Source: Prevotella sp. P5-108
Lineage (GTDB): Bacteria; Bacteroidota; Bacteroidia; Bacteroidales; Bacteroidaceae
Length of the DNA: 64,000 nucleotides
Assembly (NCBI RefSeq): GCF_002251385.1
Contig: NZ_NPJJ01000038.1
Location: 100,186-164,185, forward strand
Reading direction: 5' to 3'
Shown here: in pieces, positions 27,504 through 35,601 of the stretch
How the letters are laid out: each line of letters opens with the position of its first letter
Numbering within the stretch: position 1 is the first letter of the stretch
The notes under the pieces: model-generated
Told to the model about the DNA's origin: nothing
The model's input: the letters and a program-made list of their open reading frames with translations, nothing else
Databases searched by the model: none
Made by a program: the position numbers and the translations under genes

Positions 27504-28061
27504 ATGTTACAGCAATTAGCACGCTGGATACTGTATAAAAGGATGGGATGGAAGACAATAATTACTGTCGAACATCCCTCCAAATATATTATATGTCTGG
27601 CTCCCCACACCAGTAACTGGGATTTTGTCATCGGTCAGCTCTTCGGTCTGGCAGAGCGTCGTACGACCAACTTTCTGATGAAGAAAGAGTGGTTCTTCTG
27701 GCCTCTGGGTCCGCTGTTCAGACGCTTGGGCGGCATACCCGTATATCGCGACCGCAATACGAGCATGACCGATACGCTGGCGCAGGCTGCGAAGGGGCGC
27801 AAAGACTTCTGCCTCTGCATCACTCCCGAAGGTACGCGCTCGCTCAACCCCGACTGGAAGAAGGGCTTCTACTATATTGCCCTCAAGGCAGGTATTCCCA
27901 TACTGCTATATGCGCTCGATTTCGAGCATAAAGAGATACGCTGTACGCGCAGCATCATGCCCTCGGGAGATATAGACGCTGATATGCGTGAGATAAAGCT
28001 ATATTTCAAGGATGTAAAAGGCAAGAAACCAGAACAGTTTAGTATAGGAGAGATAGATTGA
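27504..28061 (+). CDS. 1-acyl-glycerol-3-phosphate acyltransferase-like (LPLAT/PlsC family)
   Basis: A 185-residue membrane-associated acyltransferase. It contains the two PlsC boxes: HTSNWD (H-x4-D, catalytic, about residues 35-40) and PEGTRS (about 108-113, acyl acceptor site). The spacing of about 70 residues is normal. It is short, like the glycerol acyltransferases of Bacteroidetes that lack the N-terminal membrane segment. It probably acylates a phospholipid or lipid A/ornithine-lipid precursor; the substrate is not readable. The stop codon overlaps the next start (TTGA). Confidence 0.85.
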   Translation: MLQQLARWILYKRMGWKTIITVEHPSKYIICLAPHTSNWDFVIGQLFGLAERRTTNFLMKKEWFFWPLGPLFRRLGGIPVYRDRNTSMTDTLAQAAKGRKDFCLCITPEGTRSLNPDWKKGFYYIALKAGIPILLYALDFEHKEIRCTRSIMPSGDIDADMREIKLYFKDVKGKKPEQFSIGEID

Positions 28062-30973
28062 CAGTTAACTTTCACAGATGGTTGGTCATGGTGGCGCTGG
28101 CGTTATGCTGCGCCGTCAGTGTATATGCACAGGACAATTTGCTGGACGCTGCTACCGAGCGTCGGTTGAAGGACTATTTCCTCAACTATAAGTTCGATGC
28201 TGCCACAGGATATGCCCAGGCGCGCATGAAGAGCTACAGGATAGACAACCGCCAGCGCATAGTGACCATCACCGCCAACGATGCCTTTGCGGCACAGGAT
28301 TTTACGGCCAAGATGGTCTCCAAAATCTATCGTAAGGTGAGCCGTATTCTTCCCTCACCTTACGATACATATAAGATACGTATAGCCGTCAATGGCGTTA
28401 CCATCGACCTGATGGTGGATGGTGATATGGCAGACCCCAACTCTATTGTCAGAGCGTGGGGCAATATCGATTATAAGGGCAATGCCTGGGTGCGCAATGT
28501 GTCGCGTCCCTTTGACATCAGCCGCGGTCTGGGCAACCGTCATCTCACGGTCTATGCCAGCCATGGCCGTTTCTACGACCAGAAGAAGGGGCGGTGGCGC
28601 TGGCAGAGACCCAGTCTCTTTGCTACGACCGAAGACCTGTTTACTCCCACCATCGTGGTGCCCTATCTCATACCAATGCTTGAGAATGCGGGCGCCAACG
28701 TGTTTACTCCCCGAGAGCGCGACTGGCAGCCCAATGAGGTAATCGTCGACAACAACCGCTCGTCGCTGGGAGCCAAATATGAAGAGGTGGGCACGGGCAG
28801 CCGTCAGTGGAAGGACACGGAGAAGCCGGGGTTCAGTTTCCATGACGGCCTCTACTCCGACCACGAAAATCCCTTCATCCAGGGTACAGCCCGACAGGTG
28901 AAAACCACGAAGAGCAAGTCTAAGATAAGCATCATATCCTATACGCCCGACATCCCCGAGGCGGGAAGATATGCAGTCTATGTGAGCTACCAGACGGTAG
29001 AGAAGAGCGTGGACGATGCCGAGTATATCGTCTGTCATAAGGGGCAGGAGACACGTTTCCGCGTCAACCAGCAGATGGGTGGCGGCACATGGGTCTATCT
29101 GGGTACCTTCGATTTTGACAAAGGCTGTAACGAGTACAACCGTGTGGTCGTGACCAACCATGCTTCGCGCAAGGGTGTGGTCACTGCCGATGCCGTGCGC
29201 TTTGGCGGCGGTATGGGTAACATCGAACGCAACGGCACCACGAGCGGCATGCCTCGCGCTATGGAGGCTGCCCGCTATTGTGCCCAGTGGTCGGGAGTGC
29301 CCTATGCCATCTATAGCACCAAGGACGGTGCCGACGACTATGCCGACGACATCAACGTGCGTCCGCTTACCACCAACTGGCTGGCTGGAGGCTCGGTGTA
29401 TATGCCCTACAAGGTGGGCAAGAATGTGCCGATAGAACTGTCGCTCGCCGTGCACAGTGATGCCGGCTACAGCTACAACGGCAAAGACCTCGTGGGGTCG
29501 CTGGCTATCTGCACCACAGGCAACAACGAGGGAGTGCTCAATGCCGGTATACCCCGCAGTGTGTCGAATACCTTTGCCAAAAATCTGCTTGACGGTATCT
29601 CTGCCGACCTCAAAGCCAAATACGGACGCTGGGTGGTGCGCTATCTCTGGGACCGCAACTACTCTGAAACCCGCAATCCCGAGATACCCTCGGCCATACT
29701 CGAGACGCTCTCCCACCAGAACTTCCCTGATATGGCTTACGCCCAGGACCCCAATTTCAAGTTTACCCTTGCCCGCTCGATATACAAGGCCATACTGAAA
29801 TATACTGCCGCCCAGCACGGCACACGCTATACCGTACAGCCTCTGGCGCCAAGGAGCCTGCGCACATCGATAGACCGGCAGGGAAAAATCACGCTGACAT
29901 GGGAGGCGCAGACAGACCCACGGGAGAGCACGGCGATGCCCTCTGCCTATGTGGTATATACCCGCAGCGGTGGGGGAGGGTTTGACAATGGCACGGTGGT
30001 AAGCAGCACCTCCTACACCATGACGCCCCAACCTGGAACCCAATACGACTTCAAGGTGACAGCCATCAACGACGGCGGCGAGAGCTTTGCTTCGCCCATC
30101 GTGTCGGCCCTCTACGAGTCGGCAGAAGCCAAGACAGTGCTCGTGGTCAACGGCTTTGACCGCCTGTCGGCACCCCAGGTCGTCGACGACGGCCGCCGAC
30201 AGGGCTTTGACCTCGATGCCGACCCTGGCGTCTCTTATGGACTCACGGCGTGGAACGGACGGCAGACCTGCTTCAACGTGAACCGTATGGGTGTCGAGAG
30301 TCCCACCGGACTGGGATATGGCGGCGAAGAGATGGCTGGGCTCTTCGTGGCTGGCAATGATTTCTCCTATGTCGCTACCCATACCTCGGCGATAGCCTCG
30401 GGGCATAAATATAATGTGGTGAGTTGTGACCGTGCTTCCATCGACGGCCGCAAGGTGGCGCTCGCCGACTACTCCTGTGTAGACCTTATCCTCGGCATGC
30501 AGCGCTATACCCCCTATGCTGTGCAGTACTACAAGACATTCACCCCGGCATGGCAAGAGATGTTCAGAGCCTATGCCCAACAGGGAGGGCGGCTGCTTGT
30601 GAGCGGCTCGTACATAGGCTCGGATATGCAGAACGACGCTGAACAGCAGTTCTTGTCATCGGTACTGCAGTTGGAGTATCATCCCGCCGACAGCGTCACA
30701 GCCGAGCCTGCCATCAACGGACTGGGTATGACGTTTGACATCGGTCGCCGTCTCAACCGTCATCACTACGCTGCCACCCATGTCGAAATACTCCACCCCC
30801 AAGGTCAGGCCTACTGCGCTATGCAGTATGCCGACGGCACCTCGGCTGCTGTGGCTTACGATGGGGCGGCCTACAAGTCGTTTGTCATGGGCTTCCCCTT
30901 CGAGTGCATACAGTTGCCAGCCACGCGAAACCTGCTGATGCAGGGGATAATGCAATTCCTACAGAAACAATAA
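28058..30973 (+). CDS. secreted N-acetylmuramoyl-L-alanine amidase-like multidomain protein ('xanthan lyase' type annotation in Bacteroides)
   Basis: 971 residues. The TTG start at 28058-28060 overlaps the previous stop. It gives a proper signal peptide (basic FHR, then WLVMVALALCCAVSVYAQ); the first ATG at 28088 would remove the charged n-region. The N-terminal part (30-280) is followed by a golvesin/Xly CBD-like beta domain (about 280-390). Two separated blocks fit an amidase_3 fold: AMEAARYCAQWSG, then SLAVHSDAG with YNGKDLVGSLAICTT and RYLWDRNYSETRNPEIPSAILETLSHQNFPD (zinc His and catalytic Glu). A fibronectin III domain follows (about 600-690), then a C-terminal Rossmann-like domain with VLVVNGFDRLSAP. 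The likely role is cell-wall cleavage at the surface. Confidence 0.75.
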   Translation: MTVNFHRWLVMVALALCCAVSVYAQDNLLDAATERRLKDYFLNYKFDAATGYAQARMKSYRIDNRQRIVTITANDAFAAQDFTAKMVSKIYRKVSRILPSPYDTYKIRIAVNGVTIDLMVDGDMADPNSIVRAWGNIDYKGNAWVRNVSRPFDISRGLGNRHLTVYASHGRFYDQKKGRWRWQRPSLFATTEDLFTPTIVVPYLIPMLENAGANVFTPRERDWQPNEVIVDNNRSSLGAKYEEVGTGSRQWKDTEKPGFSFHDGLYSDHENPFIQGTARQVKTTKSKSKISIISYTPDIPEAGRYAVYVSYQTVEKSVDDAEYIVCHKGQETRFRVNQQMGGGTWVYLGTFDFDKGCNEYNRVVVTNHASRKGVVTADAVRFGGGMGNIERNGTTSGMPRAMEAARYCAQWSGVPYAIYSTKDGADDYADDINVRPLTTNWLAGGSVYMPYKVGKNVPIELSLAVHSDAGYSYNGKDLVGSLAICTTGNNEGVLNAGIPRSVSNTFAKNLLDGISADLKAKYGRWVVRYLWDRNYSETRNPEIPSAILETLSHQNFPDMAYAQDPNFKFTLARSIYKAILKYTAAQHGTRYTVQPLAPRSLRTSIDRQGKITLTWEAQTDPRESTAMPSAYVVYTRSGGGGFDNGTVVSSTSYTMTPQPGTQYDFKVTAINDGGESFASPIVSALYESAEAKTVLVVNGFDRLSAPQVVDDGRRQGFDLDADPGVSYGLTAWNGRQTCFNVNRMGVESPTGLGYGGEEMAGLFVAGNDFSYVATHTSAIASGHKYNVVSCDRASIDGRKVALADYSCVDLILGMQRYTPYAVQYYKTFTPAWQEMFRAYAQQGGRLLVSGSYIGSDMQNDAEQQFLSSVLQLEYHPADSVTAEPAINGLGMTFDIGRRLNRHHYAATHVEILHPQGQAYCAMQYADGTSAAVAYDGAAYKSFVMGFPFECIQLPATRNLLMQGIMQFLQKQ

Positions 30974-30996
30974 TCAACCCTATAAGACTCCTTATT

Positions 30997-31320
30997 ATGA
31001 TGTATAAAATTCAAGCAAACCCCACGGGAACAAGAAGTATAGAAGTGAGCGAAGAGCATCTGCAGACCATCAGTAAATATGCGCTGCTCAAGAACCTCAT
31101 CGACAGTACGGGTATCATCGACGAAACCGTGCTCGACAAACTCAAGTTCACCTTGCGTGCCCTGCTCGAATCTGAGGCCGGCAAGGACAAGGCGCTGCTC
31201 GACCTGTGTCTTGACGTGATATACCATAACAATATGAAGGCTTTCGGTCTGCACCAGCTCACTCTGCTCTATATCGACTGGGTCAGCAAGCAAGACCAGC
31301 AAACAGAAACTGAATCCTAA
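30997..31320 (+). CDS. hypothetical protein
   Basis: 107 residues, soluble, no recognised motif. Two adjacent ATGs (30997 and 31000) start MMYKIQANPTGTRSIEV. The frame is open further upstream, but those codons lie inside the preceding gene. The protein is helical (LKNLIDSTGIIDETVLDKLKFTLRALLES) and ends in a charged KQDQQTETES tail. It lies 23 nt after the amidase-like gene and 11 nt before the YgiQ gene, so it is part of the same run. Confidence 0.6.
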   Translation: MMYKIQANPTGTRSIEVSEEHLQTISKYALLKNLIDSTGIIDETVLDKLKFTLRALLESEAGKDKALLDLCLDVIYHNNMKAFGLHQLTLLYIDWVSKQDQQTETES

Positions 31321-31331
31321 AACAAGCCGCA

Positions 31332-33356
31332 TTGAAAGAATACCGACTTACTGATTTTCTCCCAACTACCAAGAAGGAATGTGAGCTGCGTGGTTGGGAT
31401 GAGTTGGACGTAATCCTTTTCTCGGGTGATGCCTACGTCGACCACCCCTCGTTTGGCGCTGCTGTCATCGGTCGTGTGCTCGAGTCGCAGGGCTATCGCG
31501 TGGCCCTCGTTCCCCAGCCCGACTGGCATGGTGATTACCGTGATTTCAAGAAGCTGGGTCGTCCGCGTCTCTTCTTCGCCATCTCGCCCGGTGCCATGGA
31601 CTCTATGGTCAACCGCTATACGGCAAACCGTCGCCTGCGTAGCGACGATGCCTATACTCCCGGCGGGCGTCATGGTATGCGCCCCGACTATCCCTCGATA
31701 GTGTATACCAAGATACTCAAACAGCTCTATCCCGATGTACCCGTGGTGCTGGGTGGCATTGAGGCTTCGCTGCGACGCCTCACCCACTATGACTACTGGC
31801 AAGACAGTCTGCGCCGATGCATCCTCTGCGACTCGGGCGCCGACCTTATCGTCTATGGCATGGGCGAGCGTCCTATTGTGGAGATATGCCGCCAGCTCGA
31901 AGGTGGTACCCCGTTTGACCAGTTGCGCTCCATCCCCCAGACCGTCTATCTCTGTCGTGAGGGCGATATCCCCGGTGGGGTAGGCGACGACGATATCGTG
32001 CTCCACAGTCATGAAGAGTGTCTGCAGAACAAGAAGGCTCAGGCTGAGAACTTCCGCCATATCGAGGAAGAGTCAAACAAGATGCACGCCCAGCGGCTTA
32101 TACAGGCGGTAGGCAATACCTGCGCTGTCGTCAATCCGCCTTACCCGCCGATGACGACCGAAGAACTCGACGCTTCGTTTGACTTGCCCTACACCCGAAT
32201 GCCTCATCCCAAGTATAAGGATAAGGTTATTCCTGCCTACGAGATGATTAAGTTTTCTGTCAACATCCACCGTGGTTGTTTCGGTGGTTGCGCCTTCTGT
32301 ACCATCTCTGCCCATCAGGGCAAGTTTATCACCTGTCGTAGCAAGGAGAGCATTCTGCGTGAGGTAAAGCAGGTCATGGAGATGCCAGGGTTCAAGGGCT
32401 ATCTCTCAGACCTCGGCGGCCCGTCGGCCAACATGTATGGCATGCATGGCAAAAACCAAAACGCCTGTGCCAAGTGCAAGCGTCCGTCGTGCATCCATCC
32501 TCGTATCTGCCCCAATCTGAATACCGACCATTCCAAGTTGCTCGACATCTACCATGCGGTCGATGCACTGCCCGGTATCAAGAAGAGCTTCATCGGCAGC
32601 GGTGTGCGCTACGACCTGCTGCTGCACCGCTCGGGCGACGAGAAGTCTGACAAGGCTGCCCGCGATTATACCCGTGAGCTCATCTGTCGCCATGTGAGCG
32701 GCAGGCTCAAGGTCGCGCCCGAGCACACTTCCGACAAGGTGCTCTATCAGATGCGCAAGCCGTCGTTCCAGCTCTTCTATGAGTTCAAACGTATCTTTGA
32801 CCGCATCAACAAGGAAGAAAATCTGAAGCAACAGATAATCCCTTACTTCATAAGCAGTCATCCAGGTTGCCAGGAAGAAGATATGGCTGAGCTTGCCGTC
32901 ATCACCAAAGACCTCGACTTCCACTTGGAGCAGGTGCAGGACTTCACGCCAACTCCCATGACAGTCAGCACCGAAGCATGGTATACTGGCTACGACCCAT
33001 ACACGCTTGAACCAGTCTTCTGCGCCCGTACCCAGCGTGAGAAACTTGCCCAGCGCCAGTTCTTCTTTTGGTATAAAAAAGACGAACGTGCCAATATTGA
33101 GCGCGAACTGCGTCGTATTGGGCGTGCAGACCTCATCGGCAAGTTGTACAGCGGCACGGGCTTTGCCAACCGTCATGCCGTCTATGACGACAAGGCCATC
33201 GGAAGTCGCCTGGATTATCCCCAGAAGTCCAGGAAGAAGAAACCGAACGAGAAAGCATCGTTCAATCCCAACTTCAACCATTCCGGCCAGCGTCCTAACG
33301 GCAGCAGGAAGAACAGACCTGCCGACGGGCGTAGGAACCATCGTCGCGACTCCTGA
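31332..33356 (+). CDS. ygiQ: YgiQ-family radical SAM protein
   Basis: A 674-residue radical SAM enzyme of unknown reaction. The start is TTG (31332), giving MKEYRLTDFLPTTKKECELRGW, which matches the family N-terminus; no ATG exists in the right place. A cobalamin-binding-like N-terminal domain is followed by the 4Fe-4S cysteines C316, C320 and C323 in NIHRGCFGGCAFC (CX3CX2C), then ISAHQGKFITCRSKESI. LSDLGGPSANMYGM and the cysteine-rich CAKCKRPSCIHPRICPNL are YgiQ specific. The C-terminus is basic and disordered (KSRKKKPNEK to the end). Confidence 0.93.
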   Translation: MKEYRLTDFLPTTKKECELRGWDELDVILFSGDAYVDHPSFGAAVIGRVLESQGYRVALVPQPDWHGDYRDFKKLGRPRLFFAISPGAMDSMVNRYTANRRLRSDDAYTPGGRHGMRPDYPSIVYTKILKQLYPDVPVVLGGIEASLRRLTHYDYWQDSLRRCILCDSGADLIVYGMGERPIVEICRQLEGGTPFDQLRSIPQTVYLCREGDIPGGVGDDDIVLHSHEECLQNKKAQAENFRHIEEESNKMHAQRLIQAVGNTCAVVNPPYPPMTTEELDASFDLPYTRMPHPKYKDKVIPAYEMIKFSVNIHRGCFGGCAFCTISAHQGKFITCRSKESILREVKQVMEMPGFKGYLSDLGGPSANMYGMHGKNQNACAKCKRPSCIHPRICPNLNTDHSKLLDIYHAVDALPGIKKSFIGSGVRYDLLLHRSGDEKSDKAARDYTRELICRHVSGRLKVAPEHTSDKVLYQMRKPSFQLFYEFKRIFDRINKEENLKQQIIPYFISSHPGCQEEDMAELAVITKDLDFHLEQVQDFTPTPMTVSTEAWYTGYDPYTLEPVFCARTQREKLAQRQFFFWYKKDERANIERELRRIGRADLIGKLYSGTGFANRHAVYDDKAIGSRLDYPQKSRKKKPNEKASFNPNFNHSGQRPNGSRKNRPADGRRNHRRDS

Positions 33357-33393
33357 TGGTGTGGTCGCGGCTCATACGTTTACCATAATAAAT

Positions 33394-33891
33394 ATGTTGC
33401 AAATAAGACCTGCCACTCCTGCAGATACCGATGCCATCATGCTCATCATCCACGGGGCATGTGCCATCATGCAGGAGAGTGGCAATACCCATCAGTGGGT
33501 CAACGGTTATCCCTCCCGTGACGTTATCTGTCAAGACATTGCCCGTGGCGATGCCTGGCTCGTCACTGGAGATAATGGCGACGCCGTGGGCTACTTTGTC
33601 TTCCGTCCTGGCCCTGACCCCACCTATCGCCACATCTATCACGGCGCGTGGCTCAATGACGCCCCTTATCACGTCATTCATCGTATCGCCGGCAGACCTC
33701 ATGTCCATGGCATCTTCGATGCCGTGATGCGTCACTGCCAGGCAGCGCAGACCGACCTCCGCATTGATACCCACCGCGATAACCATATCATGCGCCATCT
33801 CATAGCCAAATACGCCTTCATCTACTGTGGTATCATCCATACCGAGATGGGCGATGAGCGGCTGGCGTATCAGTTGGCGGCCACCCCGTAA
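33394..33891 (+). CDS. GNAT-family N-acetyltransferase
   Basis: 165 residues beginning MLQIRPATPADTDAIMLIIHGA, the usual first strand and helix of the GNAT fold. GDAVGYFVFRPGPDP gives strands 3-4. HRIAGRPHVHGIFDAVMRHC stands where the acetyl-CoA-binding loop (R/Q-x-x-G-x-G/A) is expected, so that motif is degenerate. DTHRDNHIMRHLIAKYAFIYCGIIHT is the typical C-terminal DxxN..M...L...GF segment. The substrate is unknown. The frame is open upstream into the YgiQ gene; I use the ATG at 33394, 37 nt after the YgiQ stop. Confidence 0.8.
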   Translation: MLQIRPATPADTDAIMLIIHGACAIMQESGNTHQWVNGYPSRDVICQDIARGDAWLVTGDNGDAVGYFVFRPGPDPTYRHIYHGAWLNDAPYHVIHRIAGRPHVHGIFDAVMRHCQAAQTDLRIDTHRDNHIMRHLIAKYAFIYCGIIHTEMGDERLAYQLAATP

Positions 33892-33957
33892 ACCCATACG
33901 CTGCCCGAGATGACCCCTGGCGGGCTGCGCATTATCGTTGTAAAAATAACAAGTAAA

Positions 33958-35004
33958 ATGAAAATACTACGTCGCATTTTGACCTTCATCGCCTGTATGG
34001 CGGTGATAGCCGTGGTGTCCGTACGACGCGACCATCGGCTCTTGGGGTATGAGTTAGAAAACAAGGCAACCACAGCCCCTACTGATACGCTCACTATGGC
34101 GGGCGACACGCTGGTGGTGCACACCGCCATGCTTGCCCAGGATGTGCAGGGCTATGCCGGAACCACGCCGCTCGACATCTATGTCCTGGACAATGTGGTG
34201 GTGAAGATTGTCGCCTTGCCCAATGTCGAGAGCCCCGACTTCTTTGGTGAGGCAGTCGGTCTGCTCGATGCCTATAAGGGTAAGACCGTCAATGAGGCGC
34301 TGTCTGCCAAAGTCGATGGAGTGAGCGGAGCCACCTTCTCGTCTCAGTCGCTTATCTCCAATGTGCGCAGAGGTGTGGCCTATGCCTCCGCCCACAATGC
34401 ATCCGCAGCCGACGGCGCCATGTCGTGGTCGCTCAAGACCATTGTGGCGCTCCTGGTTATCATCCTCGGAATGACGGTGCCCCTCGTGGTACGCAACAAG
34501 AAGATGAGGCTCGTCCAGTTGGTGCTCGACATCGTATTGTTGGGACTCTGGACAGGAACATTTGTAAGCTACACGATGCTGGTCAACCTCATGTCCAACG
34601 GACTCACCTCCTGGTCGCTCGTCGTTCCGATGCTCCTTGTGGTGGCAGCCTTTGTCTATCCCCTCTTCGGACGCCGAGCCTATTACTGCACCCACCTGTG
34701 TCCTCTCGGTGCCGCGCAGGAACTGGCATTCAAGGTCCCAGCCCGCAAGCTCACCCTCAGCAAGAAGGCAGCCCATCGCCTGACCCTCTTCAAGGTCGTC
34801 CTGTGGAGCGTGCTTATGCTCCTTATGCTCCTGGGCGTAGGCTTCGAGTGGATGGACTATGAGCCATTCACCGCCTTTGTCCTCAGTTCGGCCGGAGTCG
34901 TGGTGATAGTCTTTGCAGTAGTCATCCTGCTCACCTCCGTCTTCGTGCCCCGTCCCTATTGCCGCTTCATGTGCCCCACGGGTACACTACTCAAGCAGAA
35001 GTAG
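33958..35004 (+). CDS. FMN-binding domain protein fused to a NapH/NosR-like membrane 4Fe-4S module
   Basis: 348 residues. TM1 is LRRILTFIACMAVIAVVSV. A periplasmic FMN-binding domain follows (about 50-140), with KVDGVSGATFSSQSLI matching the D-x-x-SGAT flavinylation motif where FMN is attached to Thr by ApbE. Then come four or five membrane helices (about 157-325) and two cysteine clusters, RAYYCTHLCPLGAAQE and RPYCRFMCPTGTLL, resembling the NapH/NosR/RnfG electron-transfer membrane proteins. The expected role is passing electrons across or along the membrane to a periplasmic acceptor. I start at MKILRR (33958). Last gene of the run, followed by a strong terminator. No ApbE gene lies in the window. 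Confidence 0.8.
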   Translation: MKILRRILTFIACMAVIAVVSVRRDHRLLGYELENKATTAPTDTLTMAGDTLVVHTAMLAQDVQGYAGTTPLDIYVLDNVVVKIVALPNVESPDFFGEAVGLLDAYKGKTVNEALSAKVDGVSGATFSSQSLISNVRRGVAYASAHNASAADGAMSWSLKTIVALLVIILGMTVPLVVRNKKMRLVQLVLDIVLLGLWTGTFVSYTMLVNLMSNGLTSWSLVVPMLLVVAAFVYPLFGRRAYYCTHLCPLGAAQELAFKVPARKLTLSKKAAHRLTLFKVVLWSVLMLLMLLGVGFEWMDYEPFTAFVLSSAGVVVIVFAVVILLTSVFVPRPYCRFMCPTGTLLKQK

Positions 35005-35010
35005 GCCGCT

Positions 35011-35063
35011 CCACACCCAGCTTGTACCGTCACGACGCGTCGAGCTGGGTGTGGATTTTTTTT
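35011..35063 (+). terminator. strong intrinsic terminator of the 27.2-35 kb run
   Basis: Perfect 12-bp stem CCACACCCAGCT / AGCTGGGTGTGG, followed by A and eight T. Confidence 0.95.
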
Positions 35064-35149
35064 GTCCAGCCCCACGCGTTTCCCCACCCATTCTACAATC
35101 ATTATTGTTAGCATTATAGTTATTGTCTATGACAATATAGATAAATTCA

Positions 35150-35181
35150 TTTGTTTGTCTATAATTATATATCTATCTTTG
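35150..35181 (+). promoter_or_regulatory. promoter of the thioredoxin/redox cluster
   Basis: TTTG at 35150-35153 and TATCTTTG at 35174-35181, 20-nt spacing. A second -7 word TATCTTTG at 35237-35244, without a good -33 box, could be an additional start closer to the gene or one dependent on an activator such as the OxyR encoded downstream. Confidence 0.75.
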
Positions 35182-35277
35182 CAGAAGATAGGCTGCACCT
35201 CAGCCATTAAGCGAGCTTATGGCGTTCGGTTTGCACTATCTTTGCACCATCTGACAATAACGAATAACAATAAAGAT

Positions 35278-35574
35278 ATGGAGAACTTAACAGACATTAT
35301 CAAGGGCAGCCAGCTCACGCTGGTTGACTTTTACGCTACCTGGTGCGGACCATGCAAGATGATGCACCCAGTGTTGGAACAACTCAAGAAGGAACTCGGC
35401 GACAGCATCCGCGTCATCAAGGTCGACATCGACAAGAACGAGTCTACCGCCATGCAGATGCGCATCCAGTCGGTACCCACGCTGATGCTCTTCCAGAGCG
35501 GAGAGATGAAGTGGAGACAGAGCGGAGCCATGTCGCTCGCCGACCTCAAAGCCACCATCGCCAAGTATCAATAG
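35278..35574 (+). CDS. trxA: thioredoxin
   Basis: A 98-residue cytoplasmic thiol-disulfide reductant. VDFYATWCGPCKMMHPVLEQL contains the canonical WCGPC active site, and the cis-proline is in IQSVPTLMLFQSG. The start is the ATG at 35278 (MENLTDII); the frame is open upstream but those codons cross the promoter. It is the first gene of a set with the CoA-disulfide-reductase-like fusion (27 nt downstream) and OxyR, so thiol homeostasis is the shared theme. Confidence 0.95.
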   Translation: MENLTDIIKGSQLTLVDFYATWCGPCKMMHPVLEQLKKELGDSIRVIKVDIDKNESTAMQMRIQSVPTLMLFQSGEMKWRQSGAMSLADLKATIAKYQ

Positions 35575-35601
35575 ACTATTCACCCGCCAACCCTTACCGC
35601 T

